The notes: generated by a model not told the origin, from the letters alone. A DNA stretch of 64,000 bases from an uncultured Cuneatibacter sp. (GCA_934234215.1 CAKQHB010000012.1:18023-82022); one strand, 5' to 3'. Positions 53,409 to 62,636 are shown, counted from the stretch's first letter. Numbers and translations are program-made.

Positions 53409-54515
53409 TTACTCTGCTGTAGTTTCTGTCTTGGTTTCTGTTTCTGCCTCAGAAGCTGCCGCGGTCTCACCGCTTACGGTTACGATACCATCCATATAGT
53501 CCAGCACTTTGTTGCTCAGAACTTCAAAGCGGTAATCCTCCTTTGACAGAGAGTAGGTCGTCAGATACGTATCTGCATCCACACTTGCTGCATCAGCGTC
53601 CTCCTGCAGCGCTGCATCGACCTCCTCATCGGTGACTTCGATGCCTTCCTTTGCTGCGATTGCGGAGCAGATCAGATACTGCTTGCAGGACTCCTCTGCC
53701 ATCTGCTGTACCCAATCCTTGTAGGTATCCTCGTCCATGTTCTGCAGAGACAGGTAGCTGTCCAGATCATAGCCATTTACCTTTGCCAGGAACTCAACAT
53801 AGTTCTGCCAGTATTCGGTGTACTCGGTCATCTTATCCTCCGGGAAGGACTTGAATGTTGTCGCATCGGAAAGCGCTGTCATGATCTTGGTACGCTTTGC
53901 ACGAGCAGCATCGGTGTCATTGGAGGTTGTCAGGCTCTCACGAATATACTCGCGATATGCTTCTACAGTATCGAATTCACCGTCGGAAGTTGTCTGCATC
54001 ATTTCGTCCGTCAGCTCCGGCAGAATGTTCTCGGTGATCTTGTTGACCGTAACGGTGAAGGTTGCTTCCTTACCAGCCAGATCCGGGTTGTTCTTGTAAG
54101 GATCCGGGAAAGTTGCGGTAACGTCTCTTGTCTCACCCAGCTCTGCGCCGATCAGACCATCCTCAAAACCATCAATGAATGCGCCGGAACCGATCGTCAG
54201 ATCGTAGCTGCCCTCGCCGCCTTCAAATGCAACGCCATCTACATATCCCTTGTAGTCGATGGATACGGTATCGCCTTCCTGAACCGGGCGATCGGTAACT
54301 TCCTGCTGCTCTGCATTTGCCTGCAGATACTGCTGCACATGCTCCTCGATCTCCTCGTCCGTTACTTCCGCTGCGTCAGTTGCCTCGATCGTAATGTTCT
54401 TGTAATCTGCCAGATCCATATACTGTGCATACTCGTCGCTGCTCTTCTTGTTACATGCTGCTGCACCAAGCACCATGCTTGCTGCCAGCACCAGTGCCAT
54501 GATTCTCTTTTTCAT
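53409..54515 (-). CDS. trigger-factor-like FKBP-type lipoprotein
   Basis: A 368-residue secreted protein. Signal peptide with Cys at about residue 21 (SMVLGAAACNKKSS, a somewhat atypical lipobox). FKBP prolyl-isomerase domain DTVSIDYKGYVDGVAFEGGE and GSGAFIDGFEDGLIGAELGE, then a trigger-factor-type C-terminal helical domain and an acidic Thr/Glu tail. Probably folds exported proteins at the cell surface. I start at the ATG; a TTG directly before it has slightly better spacing to GGAGG. Confidence 0.88.
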   Translation of the reverse strand: MKKRIMALVLAASMVLGAAACNKKSSDEYAQYMDLADYKNITIEATDAAEVTDEEIEEHVQQYLQANAEQQEVTDRPVQEGDTVSIDYKGYVDGVAFEGGEGSYDLTIGSGAFIDGFEDGLIGAELGETRDVTATFPDPYKNNPDLAGKEATFTVTVNKITENILPELTDEMMQTTSDGEFDTVEAYREYIRESLTTSNDTDAARAKRTKIMTALSDATTFKSFPEDKMTEYTEYWQNYVEFLAKVNGYDLDSYLSLQNMDEDTYKDWVQQMAEESCKQYLICSAIAAKEGIEVTDEEVDAALQEDADAASVDADTYLTTYSLSKEDYRFEVLSNKVLDYMDGIVTVSGETAAASEAETETKTETTAE

Positions 54516-54632
54516 CAATGTGAATCCTCCATTTCAAAAAGCACTTCTTTGCTCTCCGTTCCCGAAAGGAACGCTAACGCTCATATTAGCACAGGAACGG
54601 CTGTTTTGTCCAGTGATTCCACCGGATTTTGG

Positions 54633-55100
54633 TCACTCCCAGTCCCGGCTGTCCCAGACCAGCGTGAACGGACCGTCATTTTCCAGATCTACAAGCATAT
54701 ATGCACCAAACTCTCCTGCCTGCACGCTGCCGAAACGCTTTTTGACACCTTCCAGAAAATATTTGTACAAAGACTCCGCCAATTCCGGATTGCCTGCCTT
54801 TGTGAAACTCGGACGATTGCCCTTGCGACAGTCCGCATAAAGCGTAAACTGGGAAACCACCAGCACACTGCCGTCCACCTGCTCCAGCGAACAGTTTGTC
54901 TTGCCATTCTCATCGGGAAAGACCCGCAATTTGTACAGCTTATCGAGAAAACGATCCGCCATCTCCTCCGTATCGCCCTCTCCAACGCCCAAAAGTACTA
55001 CATATCCCCGGCCAATCTCACCGGTACGTCGTCTTTCGCCTGTCTGTTCGTCTACCACATCTACAGAGCCGCAGCTCACGCACTGAATCACTAATTTCAT
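54633..55100 (-). CDS. dtd: D-aminoacyl-tRNA deacylase
   Basis: A 155-residue DTD that recycles D-aminoacyl-tRNAs. Motifs SQFTLYADC and NDGPFTLVWDS are diagnostic (the Gly-Pro of the latter reaches into the partner active site). Start MKLVIQCVSCGSVDVV. Standalone. Confidence 0.95.
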   Translation of the reverse strand: MKLVIQCVSCGSVDVVDEQTGERRRTGEIGRGYVVLLGVGEGDTEEMADRFLDKLYKLRVFPDENGKTNCSLEQVDGSVLVVSQFTLYADCRKGNRPSFTKAGNPELAESLYKYFLEGVKKRFGSVQAGEFGAYMLVDLENDGPFTLVWDSRDWE

Positions 55101-55332
55101 ATTTTAAATTCCTCTCTTTTTTCTTTTCATTGCCTAAGCAAGCCTATCATATTTTTCTGTTTCGGTAAAGCAGAGATTTTTCCTGCGGCGCTCTTGCAAT
55201 GCTCTGCCTTTCCGCTGTATACTGGAAATAGAAAACTATAAATACGATGCCTGCCATTCAGGAGAATCGCAGACCCATCGTCATAATTTCTTTGAAGAAC
55301 ATATTGCTGTGTTTTTCAGATTGGAGGGCTTT

Positions 55333-56250
55333 ATGTTTCATGAAATCAGCTTCCCGTCGTTTTCCGGTCAGGACACGATCCATGGCTGGATCTACGAGCC
55401 AATCCGAGAGATCCGCGGCATCGTGCAGCTTGTGCACGGTCTCGGTGAACATTCGAGACGGTATCTGCATATGATCCTTGCCATGACCGACGCCGGTTTC
55501 GTTGTAGCCTGTGACGATCATATTGCTCACGGCAAGACCGCCATTGAGAATGACAACTGGACAAACTGGGGCGACCGCGGCTACACCGTCATGGTGGAGG
55601 ATGAGCATACTCTGCACAATTTTGTGAAAGAGCGTTATCCCGGTCTGCCGATGTTTTTCTTTGGGCACAGCCTGGGCTCCATGATCACGAGACAGTACAT
55701 GATGCGCTATGCGGACGATCTGTCCGGCGTGACGATCTGCGGCACGATGGGTGCTCTCGATGGTCCTGATGTGGTAGCAGAGCGTCTGGAAAAGCTCGTT
55801 TCGGAGGGTCACGGCCACGACACCGACTATTCCTTCAATAGTCTCGATTGGATGAATGAGCGCATTCCCGATGCCAGGTTCGGCAATGAGTGGGTATGCG
55901 GCGATCCGTATGTTCAGAGAGATCACCGACTCGATCCGTTCAACAGCCTGACAGAGCCGAACGATCCGCAGTCCATGCTGTACATGCAGCAGATGCGGGC
56001 AGAGATTTCCGGTCTGGAATGGGCAAAGAAGGTTCCGAAGGAACTGCCGGTCTATAATATTGCCGGTGATCAGGACCCCGTGGGCAATTACGGTGAAGGC
56101 GTTTACCAGGTCAGCAACTGGCTGGCAGCTACCGGCCACGAGGTTTCCACAAAGCTCTATCCCGGCAGACGCCACGAGATTCACAACTACCCGGATCTGC
56201 GGGAGGAAGTGGAGCAGGGAATCCTTGCTTTCATGAACGCACACATTTAA
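55333..56250 (+). CDS. alpha/beta hydrolase (monoacylglycerol lipase-like)
   Basis: A 305-residue serine hydrolase. Oxyanion region VQLVHGLGEHSRRY, nucleophile elbow FFGHSLGSMITRQYM, acid AGDQDPVG, His in YPGRRHEIHNY. Lysophospholipase/MGL-like. Start MFHEISFPSFSG after GGAGGG. Twenty-two bases before the S9 peptidase, so the two form an operon. No signal peptide. Confidence 0.88.
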   Translation: MFHEISFPSFSGQDTIHGWIYEPIREIRGIVQLVHGLGEHSRRYLHMILAMTDAGFVVACDDHIAHGKTAIENDNWTNWGDRGYTVMVEDEHTLHNFVKERYPGLPMFFFGHSLGSMITRQYMMRYADDLSGVTICGTMGALDGPDVVAERLEKLVSEGHGHDTDYSFNSLDWMNERIPDARFGNEWVCGDPYVQRDHRLDPFNSLTEPNDPQSMLYMQQMRAEISGLEWAKKVPKELPVYNIAGDQDPVGNYGEGVYQVSNWLAATGHEVSTKLYPGRRHEIHNYPDLREEVEQGILAFMNAHI

Positions 56251-56272
56251 TTACTGAAAAGGAGTACACACC

Positions 56273-58531
56273 ATGGATTTACTGCACGCTTATCAGGCAG
56301 CGGAAAAGCTGCTTCCCTGGAATGCAGGACATTCTGTCCTGAACGGAGAACCGGACATTACATGGCTGGATGACACCCATTTCTATTACGGAAAGGAATC
56401 ACGGGAGGGTGATAAGATCCGCACCGAATTTGTTCTGACCGACTGCGAGACCGATACTTGCACACCACTGTTTGATCACGCTGCTGTTGCAGCCGCCCTC
56501 GGAAAAGAGATGATTCCGTTTACCGCCTGCCAGTTTCAGGACGGCATCCTGTCTTTCACGGACGAAGATACCCGTTATGAATACGACACTGCAGCCGGTA
56601 CACTGACCGCGAAGGGCTGGGCGCATCCGAAGCCCATTGTATGCTCCCCTGATAAGAAGCAGGAGGTCTTTGTAAAAGAATACGATCTGTACTTGCGGGA
56701 TACTGCCACCGGCAAAGAGACTCGTCTGACCTTCACAGGACAGAAGGACTTTGCCTGGGCAGATTCCGCACAGTACGGCGGCGTTGTCGGCATGAAGCTC
56801 GCGGGGAATGAGCGCACTCCCAATGTTCTGTGGAGTCCGGATTCCACACATTTTCTGACATATCAGCTGGATCAGCGCAACGTCAAAGAGCTGTATGTCA
56901 TCCAGTCCTACGATGATCCAAATGTGGAGAGCATTCGTCCCCGTCTGCATACTTATAAGTGCGCTTTTCCGGAGGATACTTATGTGCCGATGGCATACTA
57001 CTATCTGTACGATCTGGAAAGCGGCACGATGAAGCCTCTGGAGCTCAAACCTCAGATGACCGGCGGCGGACTGTTAAATGCTCATTATTCCTACGCAAAA
57101 TGGCTGCCGGACAGCTCCGCATTTTATATTACCTACATTGCCAGAGGGCACAAGGCAGCAGGTCTTTCTCTCGTGACCCGTGATGGCGATACTCACGAGA
57201 TCCTGTTAGAAGAAAATGAATTTCTGAATTATAATACATACGGACAGCAGGATGGCTTTGGTGATTACTGCTTCAGCAACTTTGTCACCGATGACGGTGC
57301 CTATGCCCTGTGGCAGTCTGAACGGGACGATCTCGCCAGACTGTTCCGCTACGATACCAAGACCGGAGCACTGTTGAACGCAGTGACACCCGCTGACTGC
57401 ATGGCTGGCAAAATTATCGCAAAGGACGATGTGAACGAATGGGTTTATTTCATCGGCAGCAATCTGTCTGACACCAGCGAGCCTTACTACGAGCGTCTGT
57501 GCCGTGCCCATTATGACGGCTCTGATTTCTCCGTACTGACGCCGGAGGACGGCATGCACACCTGCACCGTTCATGGCAATTATGTGACCGATACCTGGTC
57601 CCGCGTAGACATCCCGCCTGTCACGGTACTGCGCCGCACTGATGGCACCTTCGTCCGAGACATCGTACAGTCCGATGTGCGGGATCTCATGGAGCGCGGC
57701 TATATCATGCCGGAGCGCTTCACTGTCACTGCCAGCGATGGTGTCACCAAGCTGTACGGCATCCTGATCCGTCCGGCAGACTTTGATCCGAACAAGACCT
57801 ATCCGATGATCGACTACATCTACGGCGGTATGCAGTGCTACAACGTACCGAAGGCATTCACCTGGAAAGCCGGCATCGCCGGTCGTGAGATGTTCGGCGG
57901 TCTGGAAGAATTCGCTCAGCTTGGCTTCGTTGGCATCATCCTCGATGGTCTGGGCACTCCCGGCAGAGGCAGAAAACTGCACAGCATCAGCTATGAAAAT
58001 ATTCACGGCTGCGCCGGTCTCGCTGACCATGTCTATGTGCTGCCGCAGCTGAAAGAGCAGTTCCCGTTCCTCGACCTCGACCGCGTGGGTATGTGGGGCA
58101 ACTCTGGCGGCGGATGCGCAACATCCCGCGCAATGCTCGAATATCCCGATGTTTATAAAGTCGGCGTTTCCTCCGCGGGCAACCACGACCAGCGGATGTA
58201 TAACACCACCTGGACCGAAAACTACTACGGTCTCTACAACAAAGAGATTTATGAAAAGGGCGACAACACCGCTCTGGCAGCAAATCTCAGGGGACACCTG
58301 TTCATCGTACACGGTGCAATGGATGACAACGTAACCATGCCGCAGAGCATTCGTCTCATTGATGCCCTGATCCGCGAGGATAAGGACTTTGACTTCCTTG
58401 TACTGCCGCGCACCGATCACAATGTCCCGGCAAATCCGTACTTTATCCGGAAGAAGCTGGACTACTTTGTGCGGTACTTGTTAGAAGAAGAACCGCCGAA
58501 GGACTATCGGTTCAAGCAGAAAGAGAACTAA
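56273..58531 (+). CDS. S9 prolyl oligopeptidase family peptidase (DPP4-type)
   Basis: A 752-residue enzyme with an N-terminal beta-propeller (residues about 40-480) and a C-terminal alpha/beta-hydrolase domain. Nucleophile in GMWGNSGGGCATSRAML, Asp in VHGAMDDNVTMPQ, His in LPRTDHNVPAN. DPP4 N-terminal sequence pattern, but no signal peptide, so probably cytoplasmic and acting on imported proline-containing peptides. RBS AAAGGAG. Cotranscribed with the hydrolase; a terminator follows. Confidence 0.9.
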   Translation: MDLLHAYQAAEKLLPWNAGHSVLNGEPDITWLDDTHFYYGKESREGDKIRTEFVLTDCETDTCTPLFDHAAVAAALGKEMIPFTACQFQDGILSFTDEDTRYEYDTAAGTLTAKGWAHPKPIVCSPDKKQEVFVKEYDLYLRDTATGKETRLTFTGQKDFAWADSAQYGGVVGMKLAGNERTPNVLWSPDSTHFLTYQLDQRNVKELYVIQSYDDPNVESIRPRLHTYKCAFPEDTYVPMAYYYLYDLESGTMKPLELKPQMTGGGLLNAHYSYAKWLPDSSAFYITYIARGHKAAGLSLVTRDGDTHEILLEENEFLNYNTYGQQDGFGDYCFSNFVTDDGAYALWQSERDDLARLFRYDTKTGALLNAVTPADCMAGKIIAKDDVNEWVYFIGSNLSDTSEPYYERLCRAHYDGSDFSVLTPEDGMHTCTVHGNYVTDTWSRVDIPPVTVLRRTDGTFVRDIVQSDVRDLMERGYIMPERFTVTASDGVTKLYGILIRPADFDPNKTYPMIDYIYGGMQCYNVPKAFTWKAGIAGREMFGGLEEFAQLGFVGIILDGLGTPGRGRKLHSISYENIHGCAGLADHVYVLPQLKEQFPFLDLDRVGMWGNSGGGCATSRAMLEYPDVYKVGVSSAGNHDQRMYNTTWTENYYGLYNKEIYEKGDNTALAANLRGHLFIVHGAMDDNVTMPQSIRLIDALIREDKDFDFLVLPRTDHNVPANPYFIRKKLDYFVRYLLEEEPPKDYRFKQKEN

Positions 58532-58559
58532 ATTTTCTATCCGTAAAATGGAATCCTGT

Positions 58560-58609
58560 AGGTCAAAAAGGGCTGGAAATCAAAATTCATCGATTTCCAG
58601 CCCTTTTTC
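58560..58609 (+). repeat. terminator-containing direct repeat, left copy
   Basis: About 50 bases: AGGTCAAA, then AAGGGCTGGAAATC, a loop, and GATTTCCAGCCCTT with T run. Acts as bidirectional terminator between the S9 peptidase (plus) and the AAA ATPase (minus). The same 50 bases recur at 60130-60185. Just upstream (58545-58558, AAAATGGAATCCTG) is a possible remnant of R2. Confidence 0.8.
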
Positions 58610-58617
58610 TATTTTTA

Positions 58618-59958
58618 TTATAAGAATGGCACCATGTATACTGGTATATAATTTATTCCATTTTCCCACTTATAATCTTTCGTATGCACAACGTATTTGT
58701 CCTTTACACGACTACTGAATTTTTCGCAAAATACATCCAATGATTTATGTCCTCTATAATTACTAGACTTCACTTCTATCGGACACACCTTGTCTCCCTC
58801 AGAAATCAAAAAATCAATCTCATATAAATGATTTGAAGTTTTACTCTCCATCGTATAATAAAACAAATTGTTTCCTTTTGCTATTAGCATCTGTGCGACA
58901 ACGTTTTCATATACATATCCTAAATTTACATCTAGTTTATCAAAGAGTAATTTGTTATATATTACATTTTCCGTATAATTTTTATCCTTAAATGCTAATG
59001 TAATAAACAATCCTACGTCTGATACGAACAATTTATATCTCCCGGCATCCTTTTCCAACGACATTCCCACATTCGGATTATTTGCATGATAAGCAATATT
59101 CACAGTATAAGAGCTAAGCATGTCCGGAATCAATTCCCGCACCTGCTCGGAACGTGTTCCTTCTCTTGCATTCGATAACACATATCTTGATGCATTTCCA
59201 TTCAAATTTGCTGGAATTGCATCATAGATATCGCCCGCAAGCCCGGTTCCATCTATTTTAGTAAAATCCTCCTCATACAAATCTACGATTTCTCTCTTTA
59301 CCTCATCAACTGCCTGCAAATTATTTTGCTCCAAATACATTTCAATTGCCTGCGGCATTCCTCCAATCAACATATACAGTCTAAATATCCGCATCAAATT
59401 TCTGTGCATTGCATTACCAGCAGCCTTTTTTTTCTGCAAAAGCAATTTGATTGTTTCAGTTGAAATTTCATCCCCTATCGCCCACAAAAATTCTTCGAAA
59501 TCCATCGGATACATTGAAATCTTATGTTCTTCACTCGGAATTAAGATATCCTTTGTATTCTTTTTAATAGACAAAAGAGAACCTGTCTCAATATATTTAT
59601 ATCTTCCATCAGCTACAAGATATTTAATTGCCTGTCTGGCTTTCGGCAGCAACTGAACTTCATCAAATATAATCACAGACTCCTTTTCATATAATCTAAC
59701 TCCCGTCAGCTGCTGTAATTGCAAAAAGAAAAAGTCCAGATCATACATATCCTCAAACAATTCTATAATCGACTTGCTGGTATGAGCAAAATCAATCAAT
59801 ATATAGGATTTAAACTCTCTCTTTGCAAATTCTTCTGCAATAGTTGATTTGCCAACACGTCTGGCTCCTTTTATCAAAAGAGCATACTTATCACTCCGTC
59901 TCTCTTTCCATTCAAGTATTTCATGATAAATTTTTCTTTTAAAAACTGGCTTATCCAT
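58618..59958 (-). CDS. AAA ATPase with DUF4143 (ATP-binding protein)
   Basis: A 446-residue protein. Walker A IKGARRVGKSTIAEEFAK, Walker B SVIIFDEVQLLPKARQ, sensor TGSLLSIKK; C-terminal DUF4143 with IDFLISEGDKVCPIEVKSSN, resembling a PD-(D/E)XK nuclease core. Common, mobile and of unknown function in gut Firmicutes and Bacteroidetes. Visibly richer in A/T than its neighbours and flanked by duplicated terminators, both consistent with insertion. Three 33-bp-spaced repeats precede it. Confidence 0.85.
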   Translation of the reverse strand: MDKPVFKRKIYHEILEWKERRSDKYALLIKGARRVGKSTIAEEFAKREFKSYILIDFAHTSKSIIELFEDMYDLDFFFLQLQQLTGVRLYEKESVIIFDEVQLLPKARQAIKYLVADGRYKYIETGSLLSIKKNTKDILIPSEEHKISMYPMDFEEFLWAIGDEISTETIKLLLQKKKAAGNAMHRNLMRIFRLYMLIGGMPQAIEMYLEQNNLQAVDEVKREIVDLYEEDFTKIDGTGLAGDIYDAIPANLNGNASRYVLSNAREGTRSEQVRELIPDMLSSYTVNIAYHANNPNVGMSLEKDAGRYKLFVSDVGLFITLAFKDKNYTENVIYNKLLFDKLDVNLGYVYENVVAQMLIAKGNNLFYYTMESKTSNHLYEIDFLISEGDKVCPIEVKSSNYRGHKSLDVFCEKFSSRVKDKYVVHTKDYKWENGINYIPVYMVPFL

Positions 59959-59990
59959 ACATAATACCGCCTTTCAAGAAGAGTATATCT

Positions 59991-60068
59991 CAAATCCCCG
60001 TTCCTGTAAACGTAATTTTAGCGCAAATCCCCATTCATTTTATGCTGATTCTCGCGCAAATCCCCATT
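59991..60068. repeat. three direct repeats at 33-bp period upstream of the AAA gene
   Basis: CAAATCCCC at 59991, 60024 and 60057, exactly 33 bases apart; the last two share the longer GCGCAAATCCCCATT. The period is about three helical turns, so a protein could bind all three on one face. They lie just before the start of the AAA gene (59958) on its 5' side. Confidence 0.75.
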
Positions 60069-60129
60069 TGTTCCAATATTCCACTTCCGTTTCAGTATCT
60101 GCAAATTTTACACGATTATCAGTATGTAC

Positions 60130-60185
60130 AGGTCAAACTGAAAAGGGCTGGAAATCAAAATTCATCGATCTCCAGCCACTTTTTT
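60130..60185 (-). repeat. terminator-containing direct repeat, right copy
   Basis: Second copy of the 58560-58609 sequence, with a few extra bases (CTGA) near its start and two changes in the hairpin arm (GATCTCCAGCC). On the minus strand it is the terminator of the MarR operon, ending with CTTTT. Confidence 0.8.
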
Positions 60186-60357
60186 ACATCTGATGTCTCA
60201 CCACCGCATATTCATCATCCAGTCGATAGAACGGACACGCTGCCCGATGGTCGTTCGCCAGACGCGCTACTTCATCCTCGTCCATATAGGCTTCGCAGAA
60301 GTAGTCTTCTTCCTCCTCATCATAGACATAATAGACACAGGTATCACAACTGCTCAT
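60184..60357 (-). CDS. DUF6472-like small protein
   Basis: A 57-residue protein MSSCDTCVYYVYDEEEEDYF to YAVVRHQM, with cysteines at MSSCDTC, FCEAY and ACPFY that suggest a small metal site (CX2C...C...C). It matches what I remember of the DUF6472 family of Lachnospiraceae. Its ATG overlaps the TGA of the upstream fragment (ATGA). Third gene of the MarR operon; such genes are often found near 2-hydroxyacyl-CoA dehydratase activases. Function unknown. Confidence 0.75.
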   Translation of the reverse strand: MSSCDTCVYYVYDEEEEDYFCEAYMDEDEVARLANDHRAACPFYRLDDEYAVVRHQM

Positions 60358-60746
60358 TTCTTTTCCTCGCTTTCCTGCGAAATCGTATTCATAATCAACA
60401 TTTGCAACCGGTTTTCCACATTTGCGAAGCTGGTATCCGGAATGATGTCCCGCACACCCTCGTACATATCCCGCGGGCGCAGTGACTTTTCATATAGCGG
60501 ATGTCTCACTGCCACTTCCTCCAGCTTTTTCTGCACCTGATTGAACAGGAAATCTACCGCAAACGGATATGGCGGAATGTTTGCATGGTATTCCTTGATT
60601 TCCGCCATGGATGCTTGAAAGTCCTTGCGCAGCTGATCGGTTACGCGGGGGAATACCGCTTCCATACCGTTCTGCTCCAGATAGGACTCAATATGGAAAT
60701 TCGAACCCGGATGATAGGTGACAAGCAATTCTTCTTTTTCAAACAT
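60354..60746 (-). pseudogene. remnant of 2-hydroxyacyl-CoA dehydratase/activase protein
   Basis: A 130-residue open frame whose segments VTYHPGSNFHIESYLEQNG, FPRVTDQLRKDF, IPPYPFAVDFLF, HPLYEKSLRPRDMYEGVRDI and PDTSFANVENRLQMLIMN match, in order, the C-terminal part of the large (about 1400-residue) acyl-CoA dehydratase activase proteins (HgdB-like). Everything N-terminal, including the ATPase domain, is missing. The expected stretch around the GEGW and PFGCLPNHI motifs is also gone: IIPDT runs directly into SFANVEN, as if deleted between two PDT-coding sequences. The fragment keeps start-stop overlaps with its neighbours. Probably non-functional. Based on remembered family sequence. Confidence 0.65.
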
Positions 60747-61203
60747 TCCTCTTTTCTGTCCGTCCGCGCTTTCCGGAATCCAGGCTCTTATGTACCTTTG
60801 TCAGCAATTCGATAAAGGTACGCTTTTCCTTTGCACTCAGATCTTTCAAAATCCAGTCATCCACCATCTGAAGCTCCTTGCTCGCTTCCTCACACAGCTT
60901 CCGCCCTTCTTCCGTCAGCTGCACCTTGCGGCTCCTGCGGTCTTCCTCATTCACCCGTCTGGTCAGTAAATGCTTCTCCTCCAGACGCTGCACAATTCCG
61001 AGAATATTCTGCTGGGAAACTCCAAAGATCCCTTCCAGATTTTTCATGCATTCTGTGTGTTCCTCTGTATAATAAATCGCCATCAGCGCACGCAGCTGTG
61101 CTCCTGTGATCTGATATCTCTTTACGCTCTGATTGCACAAACGCTCGATCTGTTCATTAATCATTTTGATCCGCGTTGCAACTGTAATTTTTGAATCCAA
61201 CAT
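60739..61203 (-). CDS. MarR-family transcriptional regulator
   Basis: A 154-residue MarR protein: dimerisation helices at both ends and a winged helix-turn-helix (TECMKNLEGIFGVSQQNILG, IVQRLEEKHLLTRRVNEEDR, then RSRKVQLTEEGRKL). It overlaps the dehydratase remnant by 8 bases. Its promoter holds a palindrome over the -35, suggesting autoregulation. Confidence 0.92.
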   Translation of the reverse strand: MLDSKITVATRIKMINEQIERLCNQSVKRYQITGAQLRALMAIYYTEEHTECMKNLEGIFGVSQQNILGIVQRLEEKHLLTRRVNEEDRRSRKVQLTEEGRKLCEEASKELQMVDDWILKDLSAKEKRTFIELLTKVHKSLDSGKRGRTEKRNV

Positions 61204-61260
61204 ATTTTCATCCTCATTCCGGAGCCATTTTTTCCCACCGCTCCGTTTCCTCCGTACAGC

Positions 61261-61302
61261 AGTATACCCTGTTTTTTTGATTTTCTCAACAATATGTTGT
61301 GA
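61261..61302 (-). promoter_or_regulatory. MarR promoter with overlapping palindromic operator
   Basis: TTGAGA (61284-61289), 17-base spacer, TATACT (61261-61266), minus strand. The -35 overlaps the palindrome CACAACATATTGTTG (61287-61301), a plausible MarR dimer site. Confidence 0.65.
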
Positions 61303-61363
61303 TTCCGGCGGGATTTTGTTATTTCTTTACCGAATCTTAGTCGAAAATTTGCCCGGTTTTCGT

Positions 61364-61369
61364 TATAAT
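61364..61369 (+). promoter_or_regulatory. -10 element of the GH10 gene
   Basis: TATAAT 35 bases before the GH10 start; no good -35 at 17 bases. Confidence 0.45.
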
Positions 61370-61403
61370 AATTTTAAATTCTTTTATTCCGGGAGGAACT
61401 CTC

Positions 61404-62633
61404 ATGTCTGAACCATTTATCCCTACACATCGCAAAGCTACCTGCACCATGCGTCTGACGGATGCCTTCGGAAATCCGCTCGCCCACCATCACATCCATG
61501 TACAGCAGACCCGCCACGAATTTCTCTTTGGCTGCGGCGCATTTGACTTTCTCTCTTATATCACCGCAACAAACGAGGCCGACAGGCAATTTCTGAAAGA
61601 CCGCACGGACAAATGGCTGGACGTCTTCAACTATGGCACGATTCCCTTCTACTGGGGACGCTTCGAACCACAGGAAGGATATCCGGAAACCGAAAGCCGC
61701 ATGAAAACCGCAAAATATCTGCAGTCTCATGACATCGCCGTCAAAGGCCATCCGCTCTGCTGGCACACCGTCTGCGCGGACTGGCTCCTGCAGTATGACA
61801 ACGATACGATTCTCCGCAAACAGCTGGATCGCATCACTCGCGAAGTCAGCACGTTCCGCGGAACAGTCGATCTCTGGGACGTCATCAACGAAGTCGTCAT
61901 CATGCCGATCTTCGACAAATATGACAATGCCGTGACCCGCATCTGCAAAGACAAAGGGCGCATCGGACTTGTAAAGGAAGTGTTTGCCGCCGCAAAAGAA
62001 GCCAATCCCAATGCTACTTTGCTTATCAACGACTTCAACACCTCAATTTCTTATGAGATCCTGATTGATGGCTGTCTGAACGCAGGCATTCCCATTGATG
62101 CCATCGGCATCCAGTCCCATCAGCATCAGGGCTACTGGGGTGCTGACAAATTAGAAGAAGTCCTGGCACGCTTTGAGCACTTCGGTCTGCCGATCCATTT
62201 CACCGAAAACACACTGATCTCCGGTGATCTGATGCCCGCCTACATCGAAGATCTCAATGACTGGCAAGTACCGGAATGGCCCACAACACCGGAAGGTGAA
62301 GAACGCCAGTGTCGGGAGTGGGAAGAAATGTACCGCATTCTCTTCTCTCATCCCCTCGTGGAAGCTGTCACCGGCTGGGACTTTGCTGATGGCGCATGGC
62401 TCGGCGCTCCCAGCGGTCTCATCCGCAAGGACAATTCCGTAAAGCCAGTCTACGAACGTCTCAAAAAGCTGATCCGCGAAGAATGGTGGACGGATACCTT
62501 CGTCACCACCGATGAAAACGGATTCGCTACCTTCGAAGGTGTCCTCGGCGACTACCTCCTTTCCGATGGTCCTCGCTCCTATTCTATGGTACTGTCCCGC
62601 GACATGCCGAAAGTGTTGGAGCTGCAGCTATAG
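61404..62633 (+). CDS. GH10 endo-1,4-beta-xylanase, intracellular
   Basis: A 409-residue family 10 glycosidase. N-terminal beta-sandwich-like region (FGNPLAHHHIHVQQTRHEFL), then the barrel: WGRFEPQEGYPE, KGHPLCWHT, acid/base E163 in WDVINEVV, INDFNTS, nucleophile E268 in PIHFTENTLISGD and WDFADGAWLG. No signal peptide, so it likely acts on imported xylo-oligosaccharides with the GH120 enzyme. RBS GGGAGG. Terminator downstream. Confidence 0.9.
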   Translation: MSEPFIPTHRKATCTMRLTDAFGNPLAHHHIHVQQTRHEFLFGCGAFDFLSYITATNEADRQFLKDRTDKWLDVFNYGTIPFYWGRFEPQEGYPETESRMKTAKYLQSHDIAVKGHPLCWHTVCADWLLQYDNDTILRKQLDRITREVSTFRGTVDLWDVINEVVIMPIFDKYDNAVTRICKDKGRIGLVKEVFAAAKEANPNATLLINDFNTSISYEILIDGCLNAGIPIDAIGIQSHQHQGYWGADKLEEVLARFEHFGLPIHFTENTLISGDLMPAYIEDLNDWQVPEWPTTPEGEERQCREWEEMYRILFSHPLVEAVTGWDFADGAWLGAPSGLIRKDNSVKPVYERLKKLIREEWWTDTFVTTDENGFATFEGVLGDYLLSDGPRSYSMVLSRDMPKVLELQL

Positions 62634-62636
62634 GAT

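Noticed and set aside
59991..60068. Mini CRISPR array
   Set aside because: Only three short repeats (9-15 bases), no palindromic repeat, no cas genes; better explained as phased binding sites.
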